A program made the translations under genes and the position numbers. Positions 17,933-26,125 of a stretch of 34,762 nucleotides of DNA are shown here, one piece after another. The DNA lies in NCBI GenBank assembly GCA_002344825.1, contig DDUN01000051.1, positions 1-34,762 of the forward strand, read 5' to 3'. The stretch's first letter is position 1; each line of letters starts with the position of its first letter. Below the pieces are notes generated by a model that saw only the letters and a list, made by a program, of their open reading frames with translations, did not search any database and was not told the DNA's origin. This DNA is from Candidatus Multiplicimicrobium inquinatum (GTDB taxonomy: Bacteria; Omnitrophota; Omnitrophia; Omnitrophales; Aquincolibacteriaceae).

Positions 17933-19327
17933 CTAATTTCGATTGGTTTTTAGGTATATCTTAAAAATTACCCCTACCATAACACCTCTATCAACTTGTA
18001 TTCTTCCGTCACATTTCTCAACAAGTTGCTTGGTAATATAAAGACCAAGGCCTGTGCCCTCTTGTTTGGTGGTGTGGAAGGGTTTAAAAATATTTTTAAG
18101 TTGGTCTGGTGGTATACCAGGGCCGTTGTCGGCGATCGTGACAGCTATTCCAGAACCGAGACTGGATCCCCGACCTAGTTCGGCTTTACTCACCCCAACT
18201 CGCGGGGATGACAAAGCAGAGACCGAAATTTTTGGGTTAGAGGCGTCTTTAAGTGCCTGACAAGCATTCAAAATAAGATTGAAAAGGATTTCTTCTAAGT
18301 AGCGGCGATCTGCCATCACCTGGGGTAAATCAGCAGGAATATCTTGAGTGAATTCAATGCTTTGATAATTGAGTTGATGCTGAAACAAAGGACGAATATC
18401 AGCCAATACCTCCTTCAAATCTATCGGCTCTATTTTAGCTTCCTCTTCCACCCCCTTTTTGGCAAAGTGGGTTAATCGAGAAACAATACCTGTGAGACGG
18501 TCAACCTGACTAATGACACGCTCTTTTATTTTGGAGCTATCCATCTCAGTTTCAACTGTACCTCGAATCACAAACAATGGTGCACGAATTTCGTGATTGA
18601 TACTTGCGGTTAAAATACCTAATGCGGCAAGTTTGTCTTTGTGCGCAGCCTGAGCAAGGTTTTCTAAATCAAAAAAACCTTTAGAACTCATAAAATAAGC
18701 CAAGCCAAATGGATAAAGTGGCAATAAAAAAACAGCCTGTTGCGGGACCTGCAGATCATACACGGGAAGAAACGTAAATGCCCCTCCCAAATATCCAGTG
18801 GCTGCTACAATAATGAATCCAATAAATTTGCTTTTTTCAAAATTTTGAACCGTCTTCAACTGCTTAATTAAAATCAAAAACGCAACTGGCACCAAAACAA
18901 AGTAAAGCCCCGCCTCCAGATGAAACAATTTTCCCGGATATGGATAATAGACAAAGCCGCCCGAGGGTCTTAAGTAAGGTACGAGCTCATCCGTGAAACA
19001 CCTTAATAAAATGAGAGCGGGCAAAAAATAAAGCAAAGCAACATGAATCAAATTGATTCTTTTGTTGGTGTAAACCAAACAGAAATGGAGCCACGCACAA
19101 GGAATAAACGATGCTGCGGCATTTGAAATTCGAAAATTGGCAAGAGCCTCGAAGTACGGAAGATCTCCAGTTACCGCAAACGCATAGCCCAGCCCCCAAC
19201 AAGAATAAAAAAAACTGCAAACAAAATAACGAAAACCAATTTCATCCCGACGATTGAGATAAATTTGTGCTCCAAGCAGAAAAGAGCACAGTGCAAAAAC
19301 TAAAACCGAGAAAGAATAAGGATTCAC
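17933..19327 (-). CDS. 7TM-type sensor histidine kinase K5 (sensor subtype A)
   Basis: 464 residues from a GTG start preceded by GAGGGGGT. Seven or so hydrophobic segments (1-215) end in GGAFTFLPVYDLQVPQQ, a signature shared by the four tandem kinases. A short linker ending AQAAHKDKLAALG leads to phospho-acceptor H245 (ASINHEIRAPLFV). The N box is LILNACQAL (351-359), G1 is DNGPGIP and G2 is EGTGLGLYI. Between the N box and G1, residues ~372-393 are encoded by a palindromic repeat element (18162-18213) that keeps the frame. The C-terminal ~20 residues (QVDRGVMVGVIFKIYL) differ from those of K2-K4, which end in FVVRFN. No GAF, PAS or receiver domain. It is the last of the four paralogues and lies 83 bases before the hydrolase-receiver gene. 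Confidence 0.92.
   Translation of the reverse strand: MNPYSFSVLVFALCSFLLGAQIYLNRRDEIGFRYFVCSFFYSCWGLGYAFAVTGDLPYFEALANFRISNAAASFIPCAWLHFCLVYTNKRINLIHVALLYFLPALILLRCFTDELVPYLRPSGGFVYYPYPGKLFHLEAGLYFVLVPVAFLILIKQLKTVQNFEKSKFIGFIIVAATGYLGGAFTFLPVYDLQVPQQAVFLLPLYPFGLAYFMSSKGFFDLENLAQAAHKDKLAALGILTASINHEIRAPLFVIRGTVETEMDSSKIKERVISQVDRLTGIVSRLTHFAKKGVEEEAKIEPIDLKEVLADIRPLFQHQLNYQSIEFTQDIPADLPQVMADRRYLEEILFNLILNACQALKDASNPKISVSALSSPRVGVSKAELGRGSSLGSGIAVTIADNGPGIPPDQLKNIFKPFHTTKQEGTGLGLYITKQLVEKCDGRIQVDRGVMVGVIFKIYLKTNRN
18162..18213. repeat. Palindromic repeat element inside K5 (type 1)
   Basis: About 52 bases bounded by CTGGATCCCCG and CGGGGATGACA, with inverted GGATCCCCG/CGGGGAT ends. The middle (TTCGGCTTTACTCACC) matches the element in K4. 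It sits in frame in the loop between the N box and G1 of the ATPase domain. Confidence 0.75.
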
Positions 19328-19454
19328 TTCACCCCCTCATACATTCGATACAATTGCACCCTGGTAGTTATTGCTATAACCATCCCAGATACGGGATCTG
19401 GGATGGGCTCAAAATAGGTCGATGCCCAGCGAACCACGGGATAAGTGTGGCTAT
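19328..19454 (-). repeat. 127-base conserved spacer upstream of K5, with hairpin and ribosome-binding site
   Basis: Nearly the same as the spacers at 20853-20979 and 22381-22506. It contains an 11-bp stem with a 5-base loop at 19380-19406 (CCATCCCAGAT/ATCTGGGATGG) and, next to the GTG start, the ribosome-binding stretch GAGGGGGT. The hairpin has no T-run, so it may be an RNA processing or stability element, or a repeat remnant, more than a full terminator. Confidence 0.8.
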
Positions 19455-20852
19455 TCACCTTAAGTTAAACCTCACAACAAACTGTGCTCCCTTGCTCAGC
19501 TCCGATTTAACTTCGATTTTTCCGCCACACTTTTCGACAAGCTGTTTGGTAATGTAAAGCCCAAGGCCGGTTCCCTCTAGTTTGGTGGTGTGGAAAGGCT
19601 TGAAAATATTTTTGAGTTGATCTTGTGGTATGCCGGGACCATTGTCGGCGATCGTGATAGCTATTGCAGAACCGGAAGTGGATCCCCGACTTGGTTCGGC
19701 TTTACTCACCACAAGCCTCGAGGATGACACGGCAGAAAGCGAAATCTTAGGATTGGGTGTTTCTTTAAGGGCTTGGCAAGCATTCAATATCAGATTAAAC
19801 AAAATCTCTTCAAGATAACGACGATCTGCCATTACCTTCGGAAAATTAGTGGGTATATCTTGAGTGAATTCAATACTTTGATAGTTCAGCTGATGCTGAA
19901 ATAAAGGCCGAATATCGGCCAACACTTCTTTTAAATCAATCGGTTCAATTTGCGCCTCCTCTTCAACACCTTTCTTAGCAAAATGGGTTAGGCGAGAAAC
20001 GATCCCAGTAATGCGATCAATCTGAGTGAGGAAATTTTTTCCAAGCTCACTATCTTTGACTTGGGTTTCCGCAAGCCCTCGCATCATAAAAAGCGGCGCA
20101 CGGATTTCGTGATTAATACTTGCCGTTAAAATTCCAAGAGCAGCTAGTTTATCCTTGTGGGCAGCTAAAATAAGATTTTCTTCCGTTAATAATCCATACC
20201 TCATCATTGAAACAGCCATCAACACGGGATAAAGCGGCATGATTAATAGACCATACTGCGGAAGAGGAAAACCATAAACAGGCGGGAAAGTTAATCCGCC
20301 GCCTGAAAAACCAATCCCGGTTGTCCATATCAACCACAAACATTGCTGCTTTTCGTTCCCCGAAACATTATTTAGATACTTAATCAATTCTGCAAACCCC
20401 ATTGGCACAGAAGTAAAAAAAAGCACTGTGAACACATGCCAAAGGGGCCCTGGAGAAGAATAATGAGCTATTCCTACTATACTAAAAACCTTTGGGACAA
20501 AAGCATCCGTGAAGGAAAATATAAAGATAAAAATGGCGACAGAGTAAAAAATTATGAGAATTACTTTATGCTTATAATCGTATTTTTTTCTTTGGAAAGC
20601 TAATGTGAAGTGATACCAAAATGGCCCGATAAATATAGCGGCAGAATTCGAGCAACGCGCAAAAAACAATGCCTTGTCATAGTCAAAGTTATTAGAAAAC
20701 TGTTGCCCTTCAAACATTCCCCATAAACCCGCAAATGCAGAAAAAAGGAAATAGTAGAGTCCCATTCTGGATCCAAGTTTAATCCAAACAAGCAACCCGA
20801 TAAAAAATGAAGCTACCCCAAAACTAAAGACTGACAGAGCATAAGGATTCAC
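19455..20852 (-). CDS. 7TM-type sensor histidine kinase K4 (sensor subtype B)
   Basis: 465 residues, GTG start with GAGGGGGT upstream. The membrane part (1-215) resembles that of K2 (MNPYAxSVxxFGV, FLFSAFxGLWG, SNNFxY) much more than its immediate neighbours, and ends with GGGLTFPPVYGFPLPQ. The linker is ILAAHKDKLAALG; phospho-acceptor H248 lies in ASINHEIRAPLFM. Downstream of H the helix differs from the other three copies (RGLAETQVKDSELGKNFLTQ), the only clear divergence in the otherwise near-identical cores. N box LILNACQAL, G1 DNGPGIP and G2 EGTGLGLYI are intact. A palindromic element (19679-19729) is encoded in frame before G1. Ligand unknown; the sensor has no recognisable extracytoplasmic binding domain. 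Confidence 0.92.
   Translation of the reverse strand: MNPYALSVFSFGVASFFIGLLVWIKLGSRMGLYYFLFSAFAGLWGMFEGQQFSNNFDYDKALFFARCSNSAAIFIGPFWYHFTLAFQRKKYDYKHKVILIIFYSVAIFIFIFSFTDAFVPKVFSIVGIAHYSSPGPLWHVFTVLFFTSVPMGFAELIKYLNNVSGNEKQQCLWLIWTTGIGFSGGGLTFPPVYGFPLPQYGLLIMPLYPVLMAVSMMRYGLLTEENLILAAHKDKLAALGILTASINHEIRAPLFMMRGLAETQVKDSELGKNFLTQIDRITGIVSRLTHFAKKGVEEEAQIEPIDLKEVLADIRPLFQHQLNYQSIEFTQDIPTNFPKVMADRRYLEEILFNLILNACQALKETPNPKISLSAVSSSRLVVSKAEPSRGSTSGSAIAITIADNGPGIPQDQLKNIFKPFHTTKLEGTGLGLYITKQLVEKCGGKIEVKSELSKGAQFVVRFNLR
19679..19729. repeat. Palindromic repeat element inside K4 (type 1)
   Basis: 51 bases from TGGATCCCCGAC to GAGGATGACA, matching the K5 element over most of its length, including TTCGGCTTTACTCACC. 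It occupies the same ATPase-domain loop as in K5 and keeps the frame. Confidence 0.72.
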
Positions 20853-20979
20853 TTCACCCCCTCATACATTCGACACAATTGCATTCTGATAGTTATTGCT
20901 ATAACCATCCCAGATACGGGATCTGGGATGGGCTCAAAATAGGTAGATATCCAGCGAACCGCAGAAAAAGAGTCAGAAT
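20853..20979 (-). repeat. 127-base conserved spacer upstream of K4, with hairpin
   Basis: Same layout as the spacer before K5: an 11-bp stem, 5-base loop hairpin at 20905-20931, then a segment ending TGTCGAATGTATGAGGGGG before the GTG start at 20852. Confidence 0.8.
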
Positions 20980-22380
20980 TCATTTTGAGTTAAACCTCAC
21001 AACAAACTGCGCCCCGCTACTCTGCTGCGATTTTGCCTCTATCTTTCCACCACACTTTTCGACAAGCTGTTTGGTGATGTACAACCCCAACCCCGTCCCC
21101 TCTTGTTTGGTAGTGTGGAAGGGTTTAAAAATATTTTTGAGTTGGTGTGGTGGTATACCGGAGCCATTGTCGGCGATTGTGATAACAATCGCAGGCTGGT
21201 GGCCGGAGGCCAGAGGTCCGAGACTGGATTCCCGCCTGCGCGGGAATGACAGAATTCCTGCCTCCCAGCTTGCAGACAGCTTAATTGTCGGCTGTTTTGC
21301 ATTCTTGAGGGCTTGGCAAGCATTCAAAATAAGATTGAAAAGGATTTCTTCTAAATAACGGCGATCTGCCATTACCTTCGGTAAATTAGCGGGTATATCT
21401 TGAGTGAATTCAATACTTTGATAGTTCAGCTGATGCTGAAATAAAGGCCGAATATCGGCCAACACTTCTTTTAAATCAATCGGTTCTATTTTCGCTTCTT
21501 CTTCCACGCCCTTTTTGGCAAAATGAGTTAAACGCGAAACAATGCCTGTGAGGCGGTCAACCTGACTAATGACGCGCTCTTTTATTTTGGAGCTATCGGT
21601 TTCCGTTTCGACTGTACCTCGAATCACAAACAATGGTGCACGAATCTCATGATTAATACTTGCCGTTAAAATCCCAAGAGCAGCAAGTTTGTCTTTGTGG
21701 GCGGCTTGGGCAATGCTTTCTGTGTTCAGCAAACCTTTTTCATTCATAAAATAGGCCAAACAAAAAGGGTATAACGGCATTAAAATTACTCCGTGCTGCG
21801 GAAAATCAATCCCAAAGCATGGCAAAAAGGTAAAACCGCCGGCCACATAGCCGACCAAACTAACAAAAATAAAAATTAACTTGTTATTTCGCTCACTCGC
21901 TTTTGCCTGGTGCCAATCAGTGAATAAAACATAAAAAGATAGCGGAACAAAAACAGCAAAAAGTACTGCGTGAAAATAAAACAAGGGGCCCGCCTCAGCA
22001 TAATAAGTAAACTGAGATGTTTTTGTTAGACCGGAAACAAAGTATTTTGTATTGAAAAAGAACCCAATTACAGCTGGAAGCAAATAAAGCCATTTGATTT
22101 TTTTTGAACACGTATTGCCTGTATAAACACAAACAAAATGCAACCAACAAATCGGTATGAATAAAGCGCCAAGATTATGAAACCGGGCAAAAAAAAGGGC
22201 CTTCTCGTATGGAAAAATAGCACTTATACACAATGCGCAAAAAATACCCCACCAAGCATATAACAAACTCAGAGCAAAATAGAGGGAGCCAATTTGATCT
22301 TTTCTTCGAACCCAAACTTGAAATCCGACTGAAAATGAAACTATTGCAAAAACAAGTATTGCAAAGGAATATATATTCAC
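20980..22380 (-). CDS. 7TM-type sensor histidine kinase K3 (sensor subtype A)
   Basis: 466 residues, GTG start. The sensor (1-215) resembles K5 (FARFHNxGALFIPICWLHF, linker AQAAHKDK) and ends GGFTFLPCFGIDFPQ. Phospho-acceptor H244 is in ASINHEIRAPLFV. From the linker to the N box it is almost identical to K2 and K5. The loop before G1 is longest here: it encodes SFPRRRESSLGPL, the classic reading of an ATTCCC-N8-GGGAAT palindrome (21224-21251), plus flanking repeat text. G1 is DNGSGIP and G2 is EGTGLGLYI, so the ATPase should still work. It ends in FVVRFNSK like K2. The role as a membrane sensor kinase is sure; the signal is unknown. Confidence 0.92.
   Translation of the reverse strand: MNIYSFAILVFAIVSFSVGFQVWVRRKDQIGSLYFALSLLYAWWGIFCALCISAIFPYEKALFFARFHNLGALFIPICWLHFVCVYTGNTCSKKIKWLYLLPAVIGFFFNTKYFVSGLTKTSQFTYYAEAGPLFYFHAVLFAVFVPLSFYVLFTDWHQAKASERNNKLIFIFVSLVGYVAGGFTFLPCFGIDFPQHGVILMPLYPFCLAYFMNEKGLLNTESIAQAAHKDKLAALGILTASINHEIRAPLFVIRGTVETETDSSKIKERVISQVDRLTGIVSRLTHFAKKGVEEEAKIEPIDLKEVLADIRPLFQHQLNYQSIEFTQDIPANLPKVMADRRYLEEILFNLILNACQALKNAKQPTIKLSASWEAGILSFPRRRESSLGPLASGHQPAIVITIADNGSGIPPHQLKNIFKPFHTTKQEGTGLGLYITKQLVEKCGGKIEAKSQQSSGAQFVVRFNSK
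21224..21251. repeat. Palindromic repeat element inside K3 (ATTCCC-N8-GGGAAT type)
   Basis: CTGGATTCCCGCCTGCGCGG then GAATGACA: a tight palindrome with the layout of the dRS3-like repeat described in Neisseria and of similar dispersed repeats elsewhere. It is read in frame as part of the kinase. Confidence 0.82.
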
Positions 22381-22506
22381 TTCACCCCCTCAACATTCAA
22401 CACAATTGCATCCTGATAGTTATTGCTATAACCATCCCAGATACGGGATCTGGGATGGGTTCAAAATAGGTCGATACCCAGCGAACCACGAAAAAAGAGT
22501 AGGGGT
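22381..22506 (-). repeat. 126-base conserved spacer upstream of K3, with hairpin
   Basis: Same layout as the other two spacers, hairpin at 22432-22458. It lacks one TAT-like triplet next to the ribosome-binding site, so the short upstream ATG frame seen before K2, K4 and K5 is not kept here. Confidence 0.78.
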
Positions 22507-23901
22507 TCATTTTGAGTTAAACCTCACGACAAACTCCGCTCCGTGACCCAACTGCGATTTCGCCTCGATCTTTCCGCCGCACTTTTCGACAAGCTGTTTG
22601 GTGATATAAAGGCCAAGGCCGGTTCCCTCTTGTTTGGTAGTGTGGAAGGGCTTGAAGATATTTTTGAGCTGGTCGGGTGGTATGCCGGAGCCATTGTCCG
22701 AAATTTCAATGACAACTGTTTTGTCATTCCAAACTTGATTTGGAATCTTAGATCCCAGCTTTCGCTGGGATGACATTGGCGGACTATAAGCCTTCAGCTC
22801 AATTTCAGGGTTCTCCGTTTCTCGCAATGCTTGGCAGGCATTCAAAATAAGATTGAATAAAATCTCTTCCAAATATCTACGATCAGCCATAACTTTGGGT
22901 AAATCAGCAGGAATATCTTGAGTGAACTCAATATTTTGATAATTCAGCTGGTGCTGAAACAAAGGCCGAATATCAGCTAGTACTTCTTTTAAATCAATCG
23001 GCTCTATTTTTGCTTCTTCTTCCACACCTTTCTTAGCAAAATAGGTTAATCGAGAAACAATGCCTGTGAGACGATCAACCTGACTAATAACGCGCTCTTT
23101 TATTTTGGAGCTATCGGTTTCCGTTTCGACTGTCCCCCTAATCACAAACAATGGCGCACGAATTTCGTGATTGATACTTGCGGTTAAAATGCCTAATGCC
23201 GCTAGCTTGTCTTTGTGCGCAGCTATAATTAAACTTTCCTCATTTAACAACCCGTACTTCATCATTGCCAGCCCCATAAACAAAGGATAAAGAGGCATCA
23301 AAAACATTGCCTGTTGCGGTAAAGGGATGCCATATATTGGGAAAAAGGTCAGTCCCCCTCCTAAAAATCCGGCTCCGGTTGAATAAATTAGCCATAGACA
23401 TTGTTTCTTTTCTCTTTCGGTCAAAGATTTCAAATAACTAAATAATCGTAAATACCCCAATCCAACACTCAAAAAGAAAACCGTAGTGAAAAAATGATAA
23501 AGAGGCCCGCACTTGGGGTGATACTTAAACCCCGCGATCGCATAGACATTGGCTAAGTACAAATCTGAAAATGAATAAAAACTTAGAAGAAAAGCTGTAA
23601 GGCAAAAAGCATATAAAACTATATTTTTCTTGTCTGCCTTTGAAAAAATTAAAGCAAAACTGTACCAAGCAGGGCCTATCCATAGCGCAAAAAAATTGGA
23701 TAAGCGGGAAAAGAAAAGGGATTCACTATAGCTAAAATTGTTTGAATAAGCTTGACTGGCAAACAAGCCCCATAATCCAGAGAAAGCAGAAAAAAGGAAA
23801 AAATGAAATCCAATACGATTGTTGAGCTTCACCCAAACTAATACCGCGATCAAAAGCGTTCCTACCCCAAAAGCTAAAACACTATAAGCGTAAGGATTCA
23901 C
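22507..23901 (-). CDS. 7TM-type sensor histidine kinase K2 (sensor subtype B)
   Basis: 464 residues, GTG start with GAGGGGGT upstream. The sensor (1-215) pairs with K4 (FLFSAFSGLWGLF, SNNFSY, linker IIAAHKDK) and ends GGGLTFFPIYGIPLPQ. Phospho-acceptor H246 is in ASINHEIRAPLFV. N box LILNACQAL, G1 DNGSGIP and G2 EGTGLGLYI are intact. The loop before G1 holds SSQRKLGSKIPNQVWNDK, the translation of a 54-base inverted-repeat element (22722-22775), exactly 18 codons. It begins 40 bases after the stop of K1. This upstream stretch is the shortest of the spacers and may be the parental one. Confidence 0.92.
   Translation of the reverse strand: MNPYAYSVLAFGVGTLLIAVLVWVKLNNRIGFHFFLFSAFSGLWGLFASQAYSNNFSYSESLFFSRLSNFFALWIGPAWYSFALIFSKADKKNIVLYAFCLTAFLLSFYSFSDLYLANVYAIAGFKYHPKCGPLYHFFTTVFFLSVGLGYLRLFSYLKSLTEREKKQCLWLIYSTGAGFLGGGLTFFPIYGIPLPQQAMFLMPLYPLFMGLAMMKYGLLNEESLIIAAHKDKLAALGILTASINHEIRAPLFVIRGTVETETDSSKIKERVISQVDRLTGIVSRLTYFAKKGVEEEAKIEPIDLKEVLADIRPLFQHQLNYQNIEFTQDIPADLPKVMADRRYLEEILFNLILNACQALRETENPEIELKAYSPPMSSQRKLGSKIPNQVWNDKTVVIEISDNGSGIPPDQLKNIFKPFHTTKQEGTGLGLYITKQLVEKCGGKIEAKSQLGHGAEFVVRFNSK
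22722..22775. repeat. 54-base inverted-repeat element inside K2 (type 3)
   Basis: Bounded by TGTCATTCCA and TGGGATGACA, so both termini are TGTCAT/ATGACA. It contains two nested palindromes (TTCCAAA..TTTGGAA and ATCCCAGC..GCTGGGAT). Its length is a multiple of three and it holds no stop in the coding frame. Confidence 0.82.
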
Positions 23902-23941
23902 TTCACCCCCTCATACATTCGACACAATTGCATTCTGATAG
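23902..23941 (-). promoter_or_regulatory. Spacer upstream of K2 with the shared ribosome-binding segment
   Basis: These 40 bases match the start-proximal third of the other kinase spacers. The match runs on through the K1 stop codon (23942-23944) and ends there, and the hairpin part is missing. This places the edge of the duplicated unit at the K1/K2 junction. Confidence 0.7.
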
Positions 23942-26125
23942 TTACGCGGCAGGAAAGGACACGGTTACGGTTGTTCCCTTGCCAAGCTCTGACTGAACAA
24001 AGACTTCGCCGCTATGATGCTTAATAATTCCATGCGTTACCGACAAGCCGAGTCCGGTACCTTCCCCTACGTCTTTAGTGGTAAAGAAAGGGTCAAACAT
24101 TTTATGGGTCGTTTCTTTAGACATTCCGCAGCCGTCATCTTTAATCTCAGCGCAAACCATGCGGCCCTGCACAAAGGTGCGAATGCTGATTTTGCCCCGC
24201 CCGCGCCCGGTTTTGGCAATAGCGTCACGGGCATTTACGATCAAATTGGTGAACACCTGCTCAATTTCGTTTTGAACTGCAAGTATGGAAGGCAGCTCTT
24301 CAGAGTGGAACTCAACCTCAACATTTTCCTGATTAAGCTGATACACGAGCATCGCCACCGTGTTTTTAATCGCGCGATTTAAATCCGTTTTTTGATTGGG
24401 GGCTTCTACCGTGGCGGAGCGGGAGTAATTGAGAAGCTTCTGAACGATAATCTGACAGCGCTTTGCGCCCTCTTCAATCATATCAAGCGATTCCTTGTCG
24501 TCTTCGTTCACACTCATTTTTAAAATTTGCGCGTTAGTTAAAACCGCAGTCAGCGGATTATTAATTTCATGGGCCACTCCTCCCGCCAAAATACCCAGCG
24601 TCGCCATTTTCTCGGCCTGAATGAGCTGTTCTTGCGTTTCACGCAGTTCGCGAGTGCGCTCATCAACCCGATTTTCCAACTCGCGATTCCAGGCTTGAAG
24701 CTCCTCGGACATTTGATGCACTTTTTCATATTGCATGGTGTTGGATAAAGCAATGCTGACTGGCACCGCCAGCTGCGTTAAAAACTGAATATCATCATGC
24801 TTGTATTTCTGCAAATTCATGCGTTTACCAAGCGAAACAAAGCCAATTAATTTTTCGCCCACCATCAAAGGCATCATCACCATGGCTTTGAGCGATTCAA
24901 AGAAGGCGTTAATTTCCTGAACCATTTTTTCATTCTCGGGATTTTGCTTCAGCTTCTCAAGACCGGAAACTCTCGCCTCTTTACTCAGCCATAAAAGAAA
25001 AATTTGGTCTTTCGGAAAAGGCTTTAAATGCCTGACTCGTTTCGCAATAACCGGCACATACTGATTATGAAGCTCATCCAGCACATAAATCGATAAATCG
25101 CGCGCGTAGAGGCTGCGGCGCAAAAGACGGGCAAAACGCTGAAGCAAACTGCGCAAATCAGTCAAAAAAACCATATCGCGCGAGAAGCGCTGAAACTCTT
25201 CACTTAAATCGGAGCGGCGCTTTTGAAAAAGCTTATCCAAGAGAGGTTTTACGCGCCTGAAATAAAAGTAGAAGAGAATAGCAAACAGCGAGAAAAAAGC
25301 GGTTGCCGATACACGGTCTAAATCCTTCATGTATCCATGGGTTAAATAAACGAAGGCAATAAAAGGAATCAGCGCGACAGCCAAAGTTGCCGCCCACATT
25401 GCGGTCTTATGAATCACGGTTTCAATATCCATCGCGTGATATTTGATGATGGCGTAAGCCACGATCATAATCCATACAAACACATACAAAAACCCCAGTG
25501 GGTACAGCGAAAAAGAGAGCAGCTTGGGAACATAATCAAGCGATGAAAAAAACGAGATGATAAAAGCGAGATTAATAAGCTGAATTTGCGCGATGCGCTG
25601 GCGATTCGTTTCGGTTTTAAGCGCGTTTAAAAAGTTAAAAAACGCCGCAAAAAAATAAAAGAAAAAGAAGGTCAAAAAAGCCCAATTCACCGGGCCATAG
25701 ATAGGATAATAACCCCAATAATATTCACGGACACCGGGAAAGCTCAATGAGCTGAATAAGCCAATCACATAAAATAAGATTGATCCGGCCCAACCCAGCC
25801 TTACTTGCAAACGCGACTTCGACTCAAGCCCCAGCCATACAACTGAAAAATAATAGACTAAGGTGCCGATCCAGCTCACCCCGAGAAACGCGATGGTGCG
25901 ATAGATTGAAATAGCCTGAGTTTCTTTCGTCGCGCAAAAAACGCCGGCTTGACCGATCATCCAAAAGAAAATCGCAAGGCAAAGAAAAAAGAAGGTTCGG
26001 TTCGCGTTTGATTTTCGGTTTTGATTAAAAATGTAAAAGCCGGCAAGAGGAATAAAAGCTGCGATAAAAAAAACAGGCCAAGCGTAAGAATTAGCCCGAA
26101 AGCTGAAACTCAACAGATCAGGCAT
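23942..26125 (-). CDS. Sensor histidine kinase K1: multi-TM sensor, GAF-like domain, HisKA, HATPase
   Basis: 727 residues from ATG 26125, which overlaps the acyl-reductase gene by 8 bases; a start at 26185 would add 20 residues with no membrane-protein character. Eight or nine hydrophobic segments (to about residue 300) form the sensor, with YIHKTA-like 7TM kinase linker text. A GAF-like region (about 315-470) ends FLTQLAVPVSIALSNTMQYE. A coiled coil (MSEELQAWNRELENRVDERT) leads to phospho-acceptor H519 (MATLGILAGGVAHEINNPL). N box FTNLIVNARDAI, G1 DDGCGMS and G2 GEGTGLGLSV are intact. The kinase core belongs to the NtrB/ZraS-like type and is not a close copy of K2-K5. Overlap with the reductase gene points to co-translation, so its signal may concern the reductase pathway (inference). 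Confidence 0.92.
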   Translation of the reverse strand: MPDLLSFSFRANSYAWPVFFIAAFIPLAGFYIFNQNRKSNANRTFFFLCLAIFFWMIGQAGVFCATKETQAISIYRTIAFLGVSWIGTLVYYFSVVWLGLESKSRLQVRLGWAGSILFYVIGLFSSLSFPGVREYYWGYYPIYGPVNWAFLTFFFFYFFAAFFNFLNALKTETNRQRIAQIQLINLAFIISFFSSLDYVPKLLSFSLYPLGFLYVFVWIMIVAYAIIKYHAMDIETVIHKTAMWAATLAVALIPFIAFVYLTHGYMKDLDRVSATAFFSLFAILFYFYFRRVKPLLDKLFQKRRSDLSEEFQRFSRDMVFLTDLRSLLQRFARLLRRSLYARDLSIYVLDELHNQYVPVIAKRVRHLKPFPKDQIFLLWLSKEARVSGLEKLKQNPENEKMVQEINAFFESLKAMVMMPLMVGEKLIGFVSLGKRMNLQKYKHDDIQFLTQLAVPVSIALSNTMQYEKVHQMSEELQAWNRELENRVDERTRELRETQEQLIQAEKMATLGILAGGVAHEINNPLTAVLTNAQILKMSVNEDDKESLDMIEEGAKRCQIIVQKLLNYSRSATVEAPNQKTDLNRAIKNTVAMLVYQLNQENVEVEFHSEELPSILAVQNEIEQVFTNLIVNARDAIAKTGRGRGKISIRTFVQGRMVCAEIKDDGCGMSKETTHKMFDPFFTTKDVGEGTGLGLSVTHGIIKHHSGEVFVQSELGKGTTVTVSFPAA

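Noticed and set aside
19328..19350. A 6-codon leader frame (ATG TAT GAG GGG GTG AAG TGA) overlapping the kinase GTG start
   Set aside because: Present before K2, K4 and K5 but broken before K3. It overlaps the ribosome-binding site itself, so it is more likely chance within a duplicated spacer.
18054..22775. Kinase loop inserts as frameshifts or pseudogene marks
   Set aside because: All four genes stay in frame through the inserts, and the G1 and G2 ATPase boxes after them are intact.
24014..24382. Plus-strand 122-codon frame opposite the K1 ATPase domain
   Set aside because: It is the complement of conserved kinase codons and shows no domain or ribosome-binding site.
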